The notes under the pieces: generated by a model
Databases searched by the model: none
The model's input: the letters and a program-made list of their open reading frames with translations, nothing else
Told to the model about the DNA's origin: nothing
Shown: positions 18,278 through 26,022 of the stretch, piece after piece
Position numbering within the stretch: the stretch's first letter is position 1
Layout of the letters: each line of letters opens with the position of its first letter
Made by a program: the position numbers and the translations under genes
DNA from: Flavobacterium rhamnosiphilum
GTDB lineage: Bacteria > Bacteroidota > Bacteroidia > Flavobacteriales > Flavobacteriaceae
Length of the DNA stretch: 64,000 nucleotides
Direction of reading: 5' to 3'
Assembly (NCBI RefSeq): GCF_004349195.1
Contig: NZ_SMLG01000013.1
Coordinates: 1 to 64,000 of the forward strand

Positions 18278-18893
18278 ATATCAGAAGTGCTTTTATAGTT
18301 TGTTGAATGTGCTTTGTCAAATTGGTTTTGATGTAATTGTTGTATAAATCTTCGGTTTTCAAGTTTAATAAATTTTCGAAGAAAGGTTTATTCATGTGAA
18401 AATGAAAGAAAGTACCCAAAATTGTAGGTGTAATAAGCGGAATAATAACGTCTTTTCTGAAAATGCCTTTTTTCTGACCTTCCTCGATAATGGTTTCAAG
18501 GGATTTTAAATTTCCTTTTTTTAATTCAGAAAAAGCCTGGAGATTTTGTTCTCTCTTTTTAGAGGTAAATTCGAAGTGTAAAATTCTGTATATTCCTCGG
18601 TTGCTATTGATTCTATTGATGTACAATTCAATCAGCTTATTGATTTTGTCAATAGGTTCCAGATCTTCCTGCAATAAATTTTCTAATTGATTTTTAAGAT
18701 CCGAAGTTCTGTAAACAATAAGCGATTCCAGTAATCGTTCTTTGGAACCAAAGTAATACGAAACCATGGCAATGTTGATTTTTGCCACTTTTGCTATGTT
18801 TCGAATGGAAGTACCATCAAATCCTTTTTCTGCAAAAAGCGTTTCTGCAACTTCGAGAATTTGAATTTGTTTGTCGTTAAAATTACTTTTCAA
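18267..18893 (-). CDS. TetR/AcrR family transcriptional regulator
   Basis: A 208-residue repressor with an N-terminal helix-turn-helix (GFDGTSIRNIAKVAKINIAMVSYYFGSKERLLESL, residues 24-58) and a helical ligand-binding C-terminal domain. It is the first gene of the efflux operon. A large, nearly perfect inverted repeat sits 22 bases before its start, so it very likely represses its own operon until a pump substrate binds. Confidence 0.9.
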   Translation of the reverse strand: MKSNFNDKQIQILEVAETLFAEKGFDGTSIRNIAKVAKINIAMVSYYFGSKERLLESLIVYRTSDLKNQLENLLQEDLEPIDKINKLIELYINRINSNRGIYRILHFEFTSKKREQNLQAFSELKKGNLKSLETIIEEGQKKGIFRKDVIIPLITPTILGTFFHFHMNKPFFENLLNLKTEDLYNNYIKTNLTKHIQQTIKALLIYES

Positions 18894-18914
18894 TGGAATT
18901 TAATTTTTTCAAAA

Positions 18915-18960
18915 ACAAAACTAAACAAGTGTTTAATTTAAACAACTGTTTAGTTTTTGT
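18915..18960. promoter_or_regulatory. Probable TetR operator of the efflux operon
   Basis: An inverted repeat with outer arms ACAAAACTAAACA (18915-18927) and TGTTTAGTTTTTGT (18947-18960) and inner AGTGTTTAA / TTTAAACAACT. About 20 of 23 positions pair. It lies just before the tetR start codon, in the usual place for autoregulation. Confidence 0.7.
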
Positions 18961-19077
18961 TTAACATAATTTTAACACTGTAAATAGAACCAGAATGAAG
19001 TTTATAGCAACACCAATCTTCATCTGAAATTGTGAATATCTATTTTAGGAATGATGCTTTTTTTTTCCTTTTAAATC

Positions 19078-19085
19078 TATCTTTG
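19078..19085 (+). promoter_or_regulatory. -7 box of the DUF4494 gene
   Basis: TATCTTTG is an exact TAnnTTTG match, 20 bases before the start codon. No clear TTTG -33 box upstream. Confidence 0.45.
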
Positions 19086-19105
19086 ACATCCTTAAAAAAA
19101 AAGAA

Positions 19106-19663
19106 ATGGGCACAACTTGGTACGAATGCAAAGTAAAATATAGAAAAACGGATGAAACTGGCGGACAAAAGATTACGACAGAACCGTACTTGGTAGACGC
19201 GTTATCCTATACGGAAGCCGAAAGCAGAATCAATGAAGAGATGTCGGCGTATATCAGTGAGGAATTTAAAATCACGAATATAAAAGTGGCCAATTATGCT
19301 GAGATTCATCCTTTCGAAAATGCGGATCGTTGGTTTCGATCTAAAGTTTCATTATTGGCGTATGACGAAGAAAGCGGTAAAGAACGTAAGACCAATATGT
19401 ATTTATTAGTGCAGGCTAACGATGTAAAAGAGGCTTATGATAACACCACCAGTGTAATGAAAGGCACGATGGGCGATTATACCATACCTGCTATTTCGGA
19501 ATCTCCTATTATGGATGTTTTTCCTTATTTCAGTGGGGAAGAAGGAGAACTCGAACAATTAGAAAGATTCAATGCGCTCAAAGGTTCTAAACCGGAAGCA
19601 GCAGTAGAAATAGTGGATCATATGGAATTTGAAACGGCTCCTGAAGAAGAAGCTGCAGTTTAA
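19106..19663 (+). CDS. DUF4494 protein
   Basis: A 185-residue cytoplasmic protein recognisable as the Bacteroidetes-specific DUF4494 family by its start (MGTTWYECKVKYRKTDETG) and by the conserved KITTEPYLVDALSYTEAESRI and EEFKITNIKVANYAEIHPFE. The C-terminal tail (residues 150-185) is acidic and variable. The family has no established function. The gene is monocistronic with its own -7 box and a strong downstream hairpin terminator. Confidence 0.88.
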   Translation: MGTTWYECKVKYRKTDETGGQKITTEPYLVDALSYTEAESRINEEMSAYISEEFKITNIKVANYAEIHPFENADRWFRSKVSLLAYDEESGKERKTNMYLLVQANDVKEAYDNTTSVMKGTMGDYTIPAISESPIMDVFPYFSGEEGELEQLERFNALKGSKPEAAVEIVDHMEFETAPEEEAAV

Positions 19664-19688
19664 GACAAGTCGTTTTTAAAAAAACTCA

Positions 19689-19752
19689 CCGCAAATTTGC
19701 ACATTATAGAAACAGTTACTAACTATTTTTATTTGCGAATTTGCGGTTTTTT
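19689..19752 (+). terminator. Terminator of the DUF4494 gene
   Basis: CCGCAAATTTGC (19689-19700) pairs with GCGAATTTGCGG (19735-19746) with one mismatch, followed by six T. The loop is long (34 bases). Confidence 0.6.
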
Positions 19753-19783
19753 AATTGTAACCCTAAGTTTTTCATAATTTCAA

Positions 19784-20299
19784 TTAGTCCTGTTTCGCTA
19801 ATACTTTTTCGTATGCTTTTCTGGAGCTTCCTCTAAAATATACCTCGCCACAGTAGGTATAGCCCAAACTTTCAAAAATTTTCATCATGACGATGTTGTC
19901 AAAATTAGTATCCGCTTTTATGCTGTAGATGTTATTGCTTAGCGCAAAATCTTCTATGTGTTTGAGTATTATTTTAGACAAGCCTTTACCTAAATACTTT
20001 TCAGAAATAGCTACGCGATGCAGTACTACAAAATCACCATTCGTTAGCCAGTTTCCTTCAATAGTTGCATAGGCAGGTTCGTCATTGATTAGTACCGCAC
20101 TATAACCGATGATAGTTTCTCCTTCAACCAAAACAAATCCTTCTCCTTTTTCAATATCTTTTTGTAGGACTTCTGGATTTGGATAACCGTCTTGCCATTG
20201 CTTACTGCCTTCTTCTTTTCTTCGCAGGATTGCCTGTTGTAAAATTTCCCATATTGGAGCTATTTCAGATAGTTCCGCTTTTCTAAAGTGATAATTCAT
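19784..20299 (-). CDS. GNAT family N-acetyltransferase, intact copy
   Basis: A 171-residue acetyltransferase: MNYHFRKAELSEIAPIWEIL at the N-terminus, FVVLHRVAISEKYLGKGLSKIIL as the acetyl-CoA-binding segment, and NFDNIVMMKIFESLGYTYCGEV near the C-terminus. The substrate is unknown. The gene's 5' portion and upstream region recur at 22402-22870 next to a second RAYT gene, so this is the complete member of a duplicated pair. REP-like hairpins begin about 100 bases upstream of its start. Confidence 0.85.
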   Translation of the reverse strand: MNYHFRKAELSEIAPIWEILQQAILRRKEEGSKQWQDGYPNPEVLQKDIEKGEGFVLVEGETIIGYSAVLINDEPAYATIEGNWLTNGDFVVLHRVAISEKYLGKGLSKIILKHIEDFALSNNIYSIKADTNFDNIVMMKIFESLGYTYCGEVYFRGSSRKAYEKVLAKQD

Positions 20300-20400
20300 T
20301 TATTGTAATTTGAGTTTTTTCGGTTAATGCGAGTGCTTTAAAAGTACAAAACAAACTTTAAATTTTGCCCAATCCACATTGTAGAATGTATTTATTTTTT

Positions 20401-21019
20401 AGAAGAACAACTTGCGGAGCAGAAGTGTTTGTTGCATATGCTGCGCAAATGTCTCTGACTTTGCGTAATTTTCAGCATCTGTTTAAATTAGTAGTGTCAT
20501 AAAAGTCTCTGACTTTTGAATACTATTTCACTCTTGCTTTCCAAATTATATGTTGCGTATGCTGCGCAAATGTCTCTGACTTTGCGCAATTTTTAGTATA
20601 TGTTAAAATTAGTAGTGTCATAAAAGTCTCTGACTTTTGAATACTTTTTTTTAAAAGAACATGTTGTAGAGCAGAAGTGTTTGTTGCATATGCTGCGCAA
20701 ATGTCTCTGACTTTGCGTAATTTTCAGCATCTGTTTAAATTAGTAGTGTCATAAAAGTCTCTGACTTTTGAATACTATTTCACTCTTGCTTTCCAAATTA
20801 TATGTTGCGTATGCTGTGCAAATGTCTCTGACTTTGCGCAATTTTTAGTATATGTTAAAATTAGTAGTGTCATAAAAGTCTCTGACTTTTGAATACTTTT
20901 TTTTAAAAGAACATGTTGTAGAGCAGAAGTGTTTGTTGTGTATGCTGCGCAAATGTCTCTGACTTTGCGCTAATTAAAATAGCCTTAAATGCTATAAACA
21001 TTTATAAGTCTCCAGACTT
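20401..21019 (+). repeat. REP-like hairpin cluster left of RAYT 1, with 252-bp tandem repeat
   Basis: Two hairpin families alternate. Family B is GCGCAAA-10 nt-TTTGCGC, starting at 20443, 20564, 20695, 20816 and 20947. Family A is AAAAGTC-TCT-GACTTTT, at 20501-20517, 20622-20638, 20753-20769 and 20874-20890, with a variant AAGTCTCCAGACTT at 21006-21019. Both share the core GTCTCTGAC. All are in the same orientation. The pattern repeats with a period of exactly 252 bp (20443 to 20695 to 20947), showing tandem duplication. No protein-coding gene is in this 730-base gap. Confidence 0.85.
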
Positions 21020-21029
21020 TTGTACTATT

Positions 21030-21629
21030 TCATTGCTGATTGTATTTTACAAAAGCATTCGAATCTAAAACATTAATTATAGGATTATCGGCCTTTTCTA
21101 TTTTTAATAATCCGGAATCGTTTATGTAATTGCTTGCGCTGGAATAAATATATTGTGAAGCCTTTTCAACTAAACCGGCTCTTACTGGATTCAGATGAAT
21201 GTAATCTAATTTAGACCACATAAATTTATTGCTATAAATCTCTTCTGCATGATTTCCGTATTGCCAAAATTGATAATTTTTGTTTCTTATATGTTTTTCT
21301 GCTGCTAGTTTGAAGCGTTCTAGCATCCATTCTTTTCGGCTTTCTGGTACGGCTTGGATTTTATCTAAAATATTTTTTGCGGTAAATTTTTTAAAATCTC
21401 TTATCAAATCTGATAATTTTCCATCCTCAGATTGAATAATTAAATGAATGTGATTGCTCATAATAACATAGCCATACAAAATCATTCCTTTGTTTTTTAT
21501 GCAGTAATCCAAAGATTCTATTATACTATCTCTGTAAGTTTGCCTGGTAAAAATATCTATCCAATCGACAACAGTTGCCGTAATATAATGTGGTAAAGTC
21601 TGATCCCGAATTACATAGCCTTCTTTCAT
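21030..21629 (-). CDS. REP-associated tyrosine transposase (RAYT, Y1_Tnp family), copy 1
   Basis: A 199-residue HUH-type single-strand DNA transposase. The metal-binding HUH motif is H60-I-H62 in YVIMSNHIHLIIQ; the C-terminal LDYIHLNPVRAGLVEKASQYIYSSASNY is the diagnostic RAYT/transposase-17 motif. I cannot assign the catalytic Tyr by eye. It is a stand-alone gene without tnpB and without insertion-sequence ends; instead it is flanked on both sides by REP-like hairpins in opposite orientation, the layout called a REPtron. Proteins of this group bind and cleave REP hairpins. A second copy with only a few substitutions (W23S, E68Q, I114T) lies 1.97 kb away. Confidence 0.88.
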   Translation of the reverse strand: MKEGYVIRDQTLPHYITATVVDWIDIFTRQTYRDSIIESLDYCIKNKGMILYGYVIMSNHIHLIIQSEDGKLSDLIRDFKKFTAKNILDKIQAVPESRKEWMLERFKLAAEKHIRNKNYQFWQYGNHAEEIYSNKFMWSKLDYIHLNPVRAGLVEKASQYIYSSASNYINDSGLLKIEKADNPIINVLDSNAFVKYNQQ

Positions 21630-21697
21630 CTTGACGTATTTTTACTATAAAAATAACGATTTTAATGACTTGTTTGTGTTTTTAAATTTAAGCATTC

Positions 21698-22401
21698 AAA
21701 AGTCAGAGACTTTATGACGTTTTAGTTTTCTTATCAAGTTTATGAAATTGCGCAAAGTCAGAGACATTTGCGCAGCATTCACGAGAAATTTATTTTTTAG
21801 AAGAACACTTTGCGGAGCGGGGACTTTATGACGTTTTAGTTTTCTTATCAAGTTTAGGAAATTGCGCAAAGTCAGAGACATTTGCGCAGCATTTATGAGA
21901 AGTTTAGTTATTAGAAGAACACTTTGCGGAGCGGTTTAGTTTTCTTATCAAGTTTATGAAATTGCGCAAAGTCAGAGACATTTGCGCAGCATTCACGAGA
22001 AATTTATTTTTTAGAAGAACACTTTGCGGAGCGGGGTATTTTTTTTAGAAGATTAACTTGCGAGGTAGAAGTGTTTGTTGCATATGCTGCGCAAATGTCT
22101 CTGACTTTGCGCAATTTTCAGCTTCTGTTTAAATTAGTAGTGTCATAAAAGTCTCTGACTTTTGAATGCTTAAAAAAAAACATGTTGTAGAGCAGAGTCA
22201 GATACATTTGCGTAGCATTCACGAGAAATTTATTTATTAGAAGAACACTTTGCGGAGCGGGGTTTTAGTTTTTATGACAAGTTCATAAAATTGCGCAAAG
22301 TCAGAGACATTTGCGCAGCATTTACGAGAAATTTATTTATTAGAAGAACACTTTGCGGAGCGGGGGAAATTTATGTGTTTACAGGGACACTTTGCGGAGC
22401 G
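21698..22401 (-). repeat. REP-like hairpin cluster between RAYT 1 and the truncated GNAT copy
   Basis: Mostly inverted relative to the left cluster: family B at 21750-21773, 21864-21887, 21964-21987 and 22293-22316, plus a damaged one near 22197; family A inverted at 21698-21713. One B (22089-22112) and one A (22147-22163) are in direct orientation. A third motif, GAACACTTTGCGGAGCGGG, recurs after most B units. Short ORFs here only translate the repeats. Confidence 0.82.
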
Positions 22402-22773
22402 GGTGTTATTGCTTAGCGCAAAATCTTCTATGTATTTGAGAATCATTTTAGACAAGCCTTTACCTAAATACTTTTCAGAAATAGCTACGCGATGCAGTAC
22501 TACAAAATCACCATTCGTTAGCCAGTTTCCTTCAATAGTCGCATAGGCAGGTTCGTCATTGATTAGTACCGCACTATAACCGATGATAGTTTCTCCTTCA
22601 ACCAAAACAAACCCTTCTCCTTTTTCAATATCTTTTTGTACGACTTCTGGATTTGGGTAGCCATCTTGCCATTGTTTACTGCCGTCTTCTTTTCGGCGTT
22701 GTATAGCTTGTTGTAAAATCTCCCATATTGGACCTATTTCAGATAGTTCCGCTTTTCTAAAGTGATAATTCAT
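22402..22773 (-). pseudogene. Truncated GNAT acetyltransferase copy
   Basis: Residues 1-124 match the intact acetyltransferase at 19784-20299 almost perfectly (a few changes such as L25Q and E30D), then identity stops abruptly at codon 124-125, where the sequence turns into the REP-associated motif ending CTTTGCGGAGCGGG. The reading frame continues to 22333 by translating repeat DNA and lacks the last 47 native residues, including the C-terminal strand region of the GNAT fold. It is probably non-functional. The breakpoint coincides with a repeat boundary, which points to the RAYT/REP system or recombination between repeats. Confidence 0.8.
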
Positions 22774-22863
22774 TATAGTAATTTAAGTGTTCGGTAAATG
22801 AGTATGTTTTAAAAGTACAAAACAAACTTTAAATTTTACCCAATCCGTATTGTAGAATGTATT

Positions 22864-22988
22864 TATTTTTTAGAAGAACAACTTGCGGAGCAGAAGTGTT
22901 TGTTGCATATGCTGCACAAATGTCTCTGACTTTGCGTAATTTTCAGCATATGTTTAAAGTAGCATGGCCTTAAAAGTCTCTGACTTTT
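22864..22988 (+). repeat. Single B plus A REP-like pair left of RAYT 2
   Basis: One B hairpin (22914-22937, first arm changed to GCACAAA) and one A hairpin (22972-22988), in direct orientation, just behind the 3' end of the second RAYT gene. This is the unexpanded counterpart of the 252-bp tandem array at 20401-21019. Confidence 0.8.
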
Positions 22989-22998
22989 GAATGCCATT

Positions 22999-23598
22999 TC
23001 ATTGCTGATTGTATTTTACAAAAGCATTCGAATCCAAAACATTAATTATAGGATTATCGGCCTTTTCTATTTTTAATAATCCGGAATCGTTTATGTAATT
23101 GCTTGCGCTGGAATAAATATATTGTGAAGCCTTTTCAACTAAACCGGCTCTTACTGGATTCAGATGAATGTAATCTAATTTAGACCACATAAATTTATTG
23201 CTATAAATCTCTTCTGCATGATTTCCGTATTGCCAAAATTGATAATTTTTGTTTCTTGTATGCTTTTCTGCTGCTAGTTTGAAGCGTTCCAGCATCCATT
23301 CTTTTCGGCTTTCTGGTACGGCTTGGATTTTATCTAAAATATTTTTTGCGGTAAATTTTTTAAAATCTCTTATCAAATCTGATAATTTGCCATCTTGAGA
23401 TTGAATGATTAAATGAATGTGATTGCTCATAATGACATAGCCATACAAAATCATTCCTTTGTTTTTTATGCAGTAATCCAAAGATTCTATTATACTGTCT
23501 CTGTAGGTTTGCCTAGTGAAAATATCTATCGAATCGACAACGGTTGCCGTAATATAATGTGGTAAAGTCTGATCCCGAATTACATAGCCTTCTTTCAT
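22999..23598 (-). CDS. REP-associated tyrosine transposase (RAYT), copy 2
   Basis: A 199-residue near-identical copy of the RAYT at 21030-21629, with the same HUH motif (H60, H62) and LDYIHLNPVRAGLV motif. The few substitutions (S23, Q68, T114) and intact frame suggest a recent duplication with both copies still under selection or simply young. It is flanked by direct A/B hairpins on its 3' side and inverted ones on its 5' side, as for copy 1. Two RAYT copies with flanking repeats so close together are unusual, because most genomes carry RAYTs as dispersed single genes. Confidence 0.88.
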   Translation of the reverse strand: MKEGYVIRDQTLPHYITATVVDSIDIFTRQTYRDSIIESLDYCIKNKGMILYGYVIMSNHIHLIIQSQDGKLSDLIRDFKKFTAKNILDKIQAVPESRKEWMLERFKLAAEKHTRNKNYQFWQYGNHAEEIYSNKFMWSKLDYIHLNPVRAGLVEKASQYIYSSASNYINDSGLLKIEKADNPIINVLDSNAFVKYNQQ

Positions 23599-23667
23599 CT
23601 TGACGTATTTTTAATATAAAAATAACGATTTTAATGACTTGTTTGTGTTTTTAAATTTAAGTTGATG

Positions 23668-24095
23668 AAAGTCAGAGACTTTATGGTTTTTTAGTTTTCT
23701 TATCAAGTTTATGAAATTGCGCAAAGTCAGAGACATTTGCGCAGCATTCACGAGAAATTTATTTTTTAGAAGAACACTTTGCGGAGCTGGCGAGACATTT
23801 GCGCAGCATTTACGAGAAATTTATTTATTTATAGGGACACTTTGCGGAGCGGGGAGATACTTTGCGGAGCGGGTTTAGGAAATTGCGCAAAGTCAGAGAC
23901 GTTTGCGCAGCATTAACGATAATGTTATGTATTCTTTGAAGAGCTGGTTTTTTTTAATCTAAGACGATGAAAGTCAGAGACTTTGTTGCGTTTTGTTTTA
24001 ATTACTGGTTTAGGAAATTGCGCAAAGTCAGAGACATTTGCGCAGCATCCACGATAACGTTATGTACTCTTCGAAGAGACACTTTGCGGAGCGGG
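23668..24095 (-). repeat. REP-like hairpin cluster right of RAYT 2
   Basis: Inverted family A at 23668-23682 and 23970-23984; inverted family B at 23719-23742, 23885-23908 and 24020-24043, plus a half unit near 23790. The motif CTTTGCGGAGC recurs at about 23777, 23847, 23862 and 24080. This cluster fills the 502-base gap 23599-24100 up to the stop codon of the DUF4145 gene. Confidence 0.82.
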
Positions 24096-24100
24096 GAGGA

Positions 24101-24751
24101 CTATTCCGGCATTTCTTCTTCAAAGCTCTTGGATAATACTTCCATTTCAATCCAATGAACAGTTAATTCAATTAATTTTTTCAAATCTTCAAGATTTTTT
24201 CCTTCCCATTTTTTTATATAATGTGTTTCATCATTTCTTAACCATACCGCTCTTTTTGCAACTGCTTTAATTCTATTATCGTCCACATATTCTGCAATGC
24301 AAGATCCGAGAAGTTTCTTTTCAATTGCATCTTTCTTTTCGGGTTTATTTTTAATTGCATATTCTTTAATTAGAAATTCCAATGCTTTGCGATAACCAAC
24401 ACCGCAAATTTCATCTAAGCCTTGTTGTTCTGCAGTAAAAGCCTGATTATAAATCGTATTAAAAGCAGGAGAAATTTCAATGATAGTCTGGGAAAAAACC
24501 TTTCCTATGAGACTTCCCTGCGTAGTTTGTCCAATGTAACCAAAAGAACTACCTCCAATATGCGAGTAGTATGCGATATAAGTCTGCGAGCATTGCTCAT
24601 TTGGACATTTTTGTAAAACGTCTAATAGGCGGGTTTTTGGATTTTGAAAACTGTAAATACTTACTGGGGTTATTTTATTATGGCAATAAGGACACTCATC
24701 AGGGTGACCATCTATTGCGTATATACCATTTGAACTATTAACATTCGCCAT
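24101..24751 (-). CDS. DUF4145 domain protein
   Basis: A 216-residue protein. The N-terminus has a CxxC pair (ECPYCHNKI) and a second Cys pair (QKCPNEQC) that could bind zinc. The region DEICGVGYRKALEFLIKEYAIKNKP, then a helical segment with RNDETHY, is the DUF4145 signature, a domain often found in restriction or defence-associated proteins but also alone. Its stop codon lies only a few bases from the last REP-like repeat. A family C palindrome sits upstream, as at 2641-2735. Probably part of the accessory island; function unknown. Confidence 0.75.
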   Translation of the reverse strand: MANVNSSNGIYAIDGHPDECPYCHNKITPVSIYSFQNPKTRLLDVLQKCPNEQCSQTYIAYYSHIGGSSFGYIGQTTQGSLIGKVFSQTIIEISPAFNTIYNQAFTAEQQGLDEICGVGYRKALEFLIKEYAIKNKPEKKDAIEKKLLGSCIAEYVDDNRIKAVAKRAVWLRNDETHYIKKWEGKNLEDLKKLIELTVHWIEMEVLSKSFEEEMPE

Positions 24752-24785
24752 ATCTTATAATTTATTTAGTTGTTGGGTCTTTCCG

Positions 24786-24865
24786 CTAACTAGTGTATAG
24801 GTCTGAGGTTTTGCTACCTATCACCCCAAAATTAGGTAGATAGGTCGAATAACGTCAGTCTTATT
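24786..24865 (-). repeat. Palindrome-rich repeat, family C, second copy
   Basis: It contains CTACCTATCACCCC-AAAATTAGGTAGATAG hairpin pairing and aligns with 2641-2735 (TAACT, TATA-rich stretch, GTCTGA, CACCC/CCCAAAA, CGTCAGT). Both copies lie directly upstream of a minus-strand orphan gene. Minus-strand end CTAGTTAGCGG is reminiscent of, but not equal to, an integron core site. Confidence 0.4.
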
Positions 24866-24930
24866 CGTTACGCTAATATATAAAAATAATCTTATAAATG
24901 ACTAGATGTACAATTGTTTAAACCACAAAA

Positions 24931-24963
24931 AAACGGCATTTAAATGAACTTTAAACGCCGTTT
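24931..24963 (-). terminator. Terminator of the trp operon
   Basis: AAACGGC (24931) and GCCGTTT (24957-24963) with inner TTTAAA pairing form the stem; on the minus strand it ends in seven T. It lies 22 bases after the trpA stop. Confidence 0.8.
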
Positions 24964-24985
24964 AATTTTATATAAAAGAAGTTGT

Positions 24986-25747
24986 TTATCGAATCGCTTT
25001 TACAAAATCGGCAATCTTTCCAGTTCCGTTTTCGGTTAAATGCGTAATAAAAGCACTACCTATAATTGCTCCTTTAGTAAATTGCGTAGTTTGATTAAAG
25101 GTTTCCGCATTGTTGATTCCAAAACCAATTACTTGTGGATTTTTTAGATTCATTCCTGCAATGCGTTTGAAATAATCTTCTTGGATGCTTCCAAAACCAG
25201 TTTGTGATCCCGTAACACTCGCCGAACTTACCATATAAATAAATCCATCGGATACGCTGTCAATAAAACGGATGCGCTCGTCAGAAGTTTGTGGCGTAAT
25301 CAAGAATATATTCTTCAATCCGTATTTTTCGAAAGTAGCTTTATATTCATCGGCATACACATCAACCGGAAGGTCAGGAATGATTAATCCGTCGATTCCA
25401 ATCTCTGCACATTTTTGGCAGAAATTTTCGATTCCGTATTGTAACATCGGGTTGAAATACCCCATAATCACTAAAGGAATTGAAACCGTTTTACGAATAT
25501 CTTTTAATTGGTCAAACAACACTTGAGTTGTCATTCCGTTGTGCAACGCTTGTGTGGAACTGGCTTGAATTGTTGGTCCATCAGCCAATGGATCGCTGAA
25601 CGGCAATCCTATTTCAATCATATCGATACCGCTTTTTTCTAAATCCTGAATGATTTGTACGGTATCATTTAAGTTAGGATATCCCGCAGAGAAATAGATG
25701 GAAAGTATCTTTTTGGTTTCTTGTAATTTTTGATTTATTCGGTTCAT
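24986..25747 (-). CDS. trpA: Tryptophan synthase alpha chain
   Basis: A 253-residue TIM-barrel subunit that cleaves indole-3-glycerol phosphate to indole and glyceraldehyde 3-phosphate. The motif MIEIGLPFSDPLADGPTIQAS carries the catalytic Glu and Asp; the phosphate-binding GFGINNAET and GAIIGSAF are present. Length is normal. It is the last gene of the trp operon, separated from trpB by 275 bases that hold two palindromic repeats, and followed by a terminator. Confidence 0.97.
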   Translation of the reverse strand: MNRINQKLQETKKILSIYFSAGYPNLNDTVQIIQDLEKSGIDMIEIGLPFSDPLADGPTIQASSTQALHNGMTTQVLFDQLKDIRKTVSIPLVIMGYFNPMLQYGIENFCQKCAEIGIDGLIIPDLPVDVYADEYKATFEKYGLKNIFLITPQTSDERIRFIDSVSDGFIYMVSSASVTGSQTGFGSIQEDYFKRIAGMNLKNPQVIGFGINNAETFNQTTQFTKGAIIGSAFITHLTENGTGKIADFVKAIR

Positions 25748-25777
25748 TTTTTATTCTGTATAAGTTTTTATCTTTTT

Positions 25778-25893
25778 AGCTCCGCAAAGTCTAAGACTTT
25801 GAGGATGTTTTTGAGGTCTCCGACCTTCTTTTTATTAATGCGGTCGGAGACCGTTTATCACCTTCTCAAAGTCGGAGACTTTGCGAAGCGGAG
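25778..25893. repeat. REP-like compound palindrome in the trpB-trpA gap
   Basis: A large interrupted inverted repeat: AGCTCCGCAAAGTC (25778-25791) and GACTTTGAG answer CTCAAAGTC and GACTTTGCGAAGCGGAG (25865-25893), while GGTCTCCGACC (25815-25825) pairs with GGTCGGAGACC (25842-25852). The words GCTCCGCAAAG and AAAGTC-3 nt-GACTTT are the same as in the RAYT-flanking repeats, so this looks like a member of the same extended family. Confidence 0.65.
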
Positions 25894-25897
25894 GTTT

Positions 25898-25995
25898 GCG
25901 TTAGGGATGGAAGCGGCATCCTTTTATGTCCCGTTTTTTCGGGACATAAAAGATATAGCGTACAGCCCGACCCCGCTTTTTCTGCGGGGTAACGC
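25898..25995. repeat. Second palindromic repeat in the trpB-trpA gap
   Basis: Bounded by GCGTTA (25898-25903) and TAACGC (25990-25995). It contains a perfect 13-bp stem CTTTTATGTCCCG / CGGGACATAAAAG (25921-25952, six-T loop) and a 7-bp stem ACCCCGC / GCGGGGT (25970-25990). I recall similar intergenic sequences in other Flavobacterium genomes, but could not check. No ORF. Confidence 0.6.
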
Positions 25996-26022
25996 CCTGA
26001 AATAAATTCAGGATAAACCCAA

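Noticed and set aside
20501..20517. Family A hairpins as transcription terminators
   Set aside because: The AAAAGTC-TCT-GACTTTT stems could terminate weakly, but they recur many times away from gene ends and always pair with B hairpins, so a repeat role explains them better.
21696..21881. Short minus-strand ORF of 61 codons
   Set aside because: It only translates two tandem REP-associated repeats, so the product is repetitive and not a credible gene.
21030..23598. IS200/IS605 insertion sequences
   Set aside because: The HUH proteins carry the RAYT-type YIHLNPVRAGLV motif, there is no tnpB, and no discrete element ends or TTAC-type insertion sites were found around each copy.
20401..24095. 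Regularly spaced repeats suggesting a CRISPR array
   Set aside because: Repeats occur in both orientations, are palindromic REP-type hairpins of two families, and the DNA between them is itself repeated rather than unique spacers. No cas genes are present.
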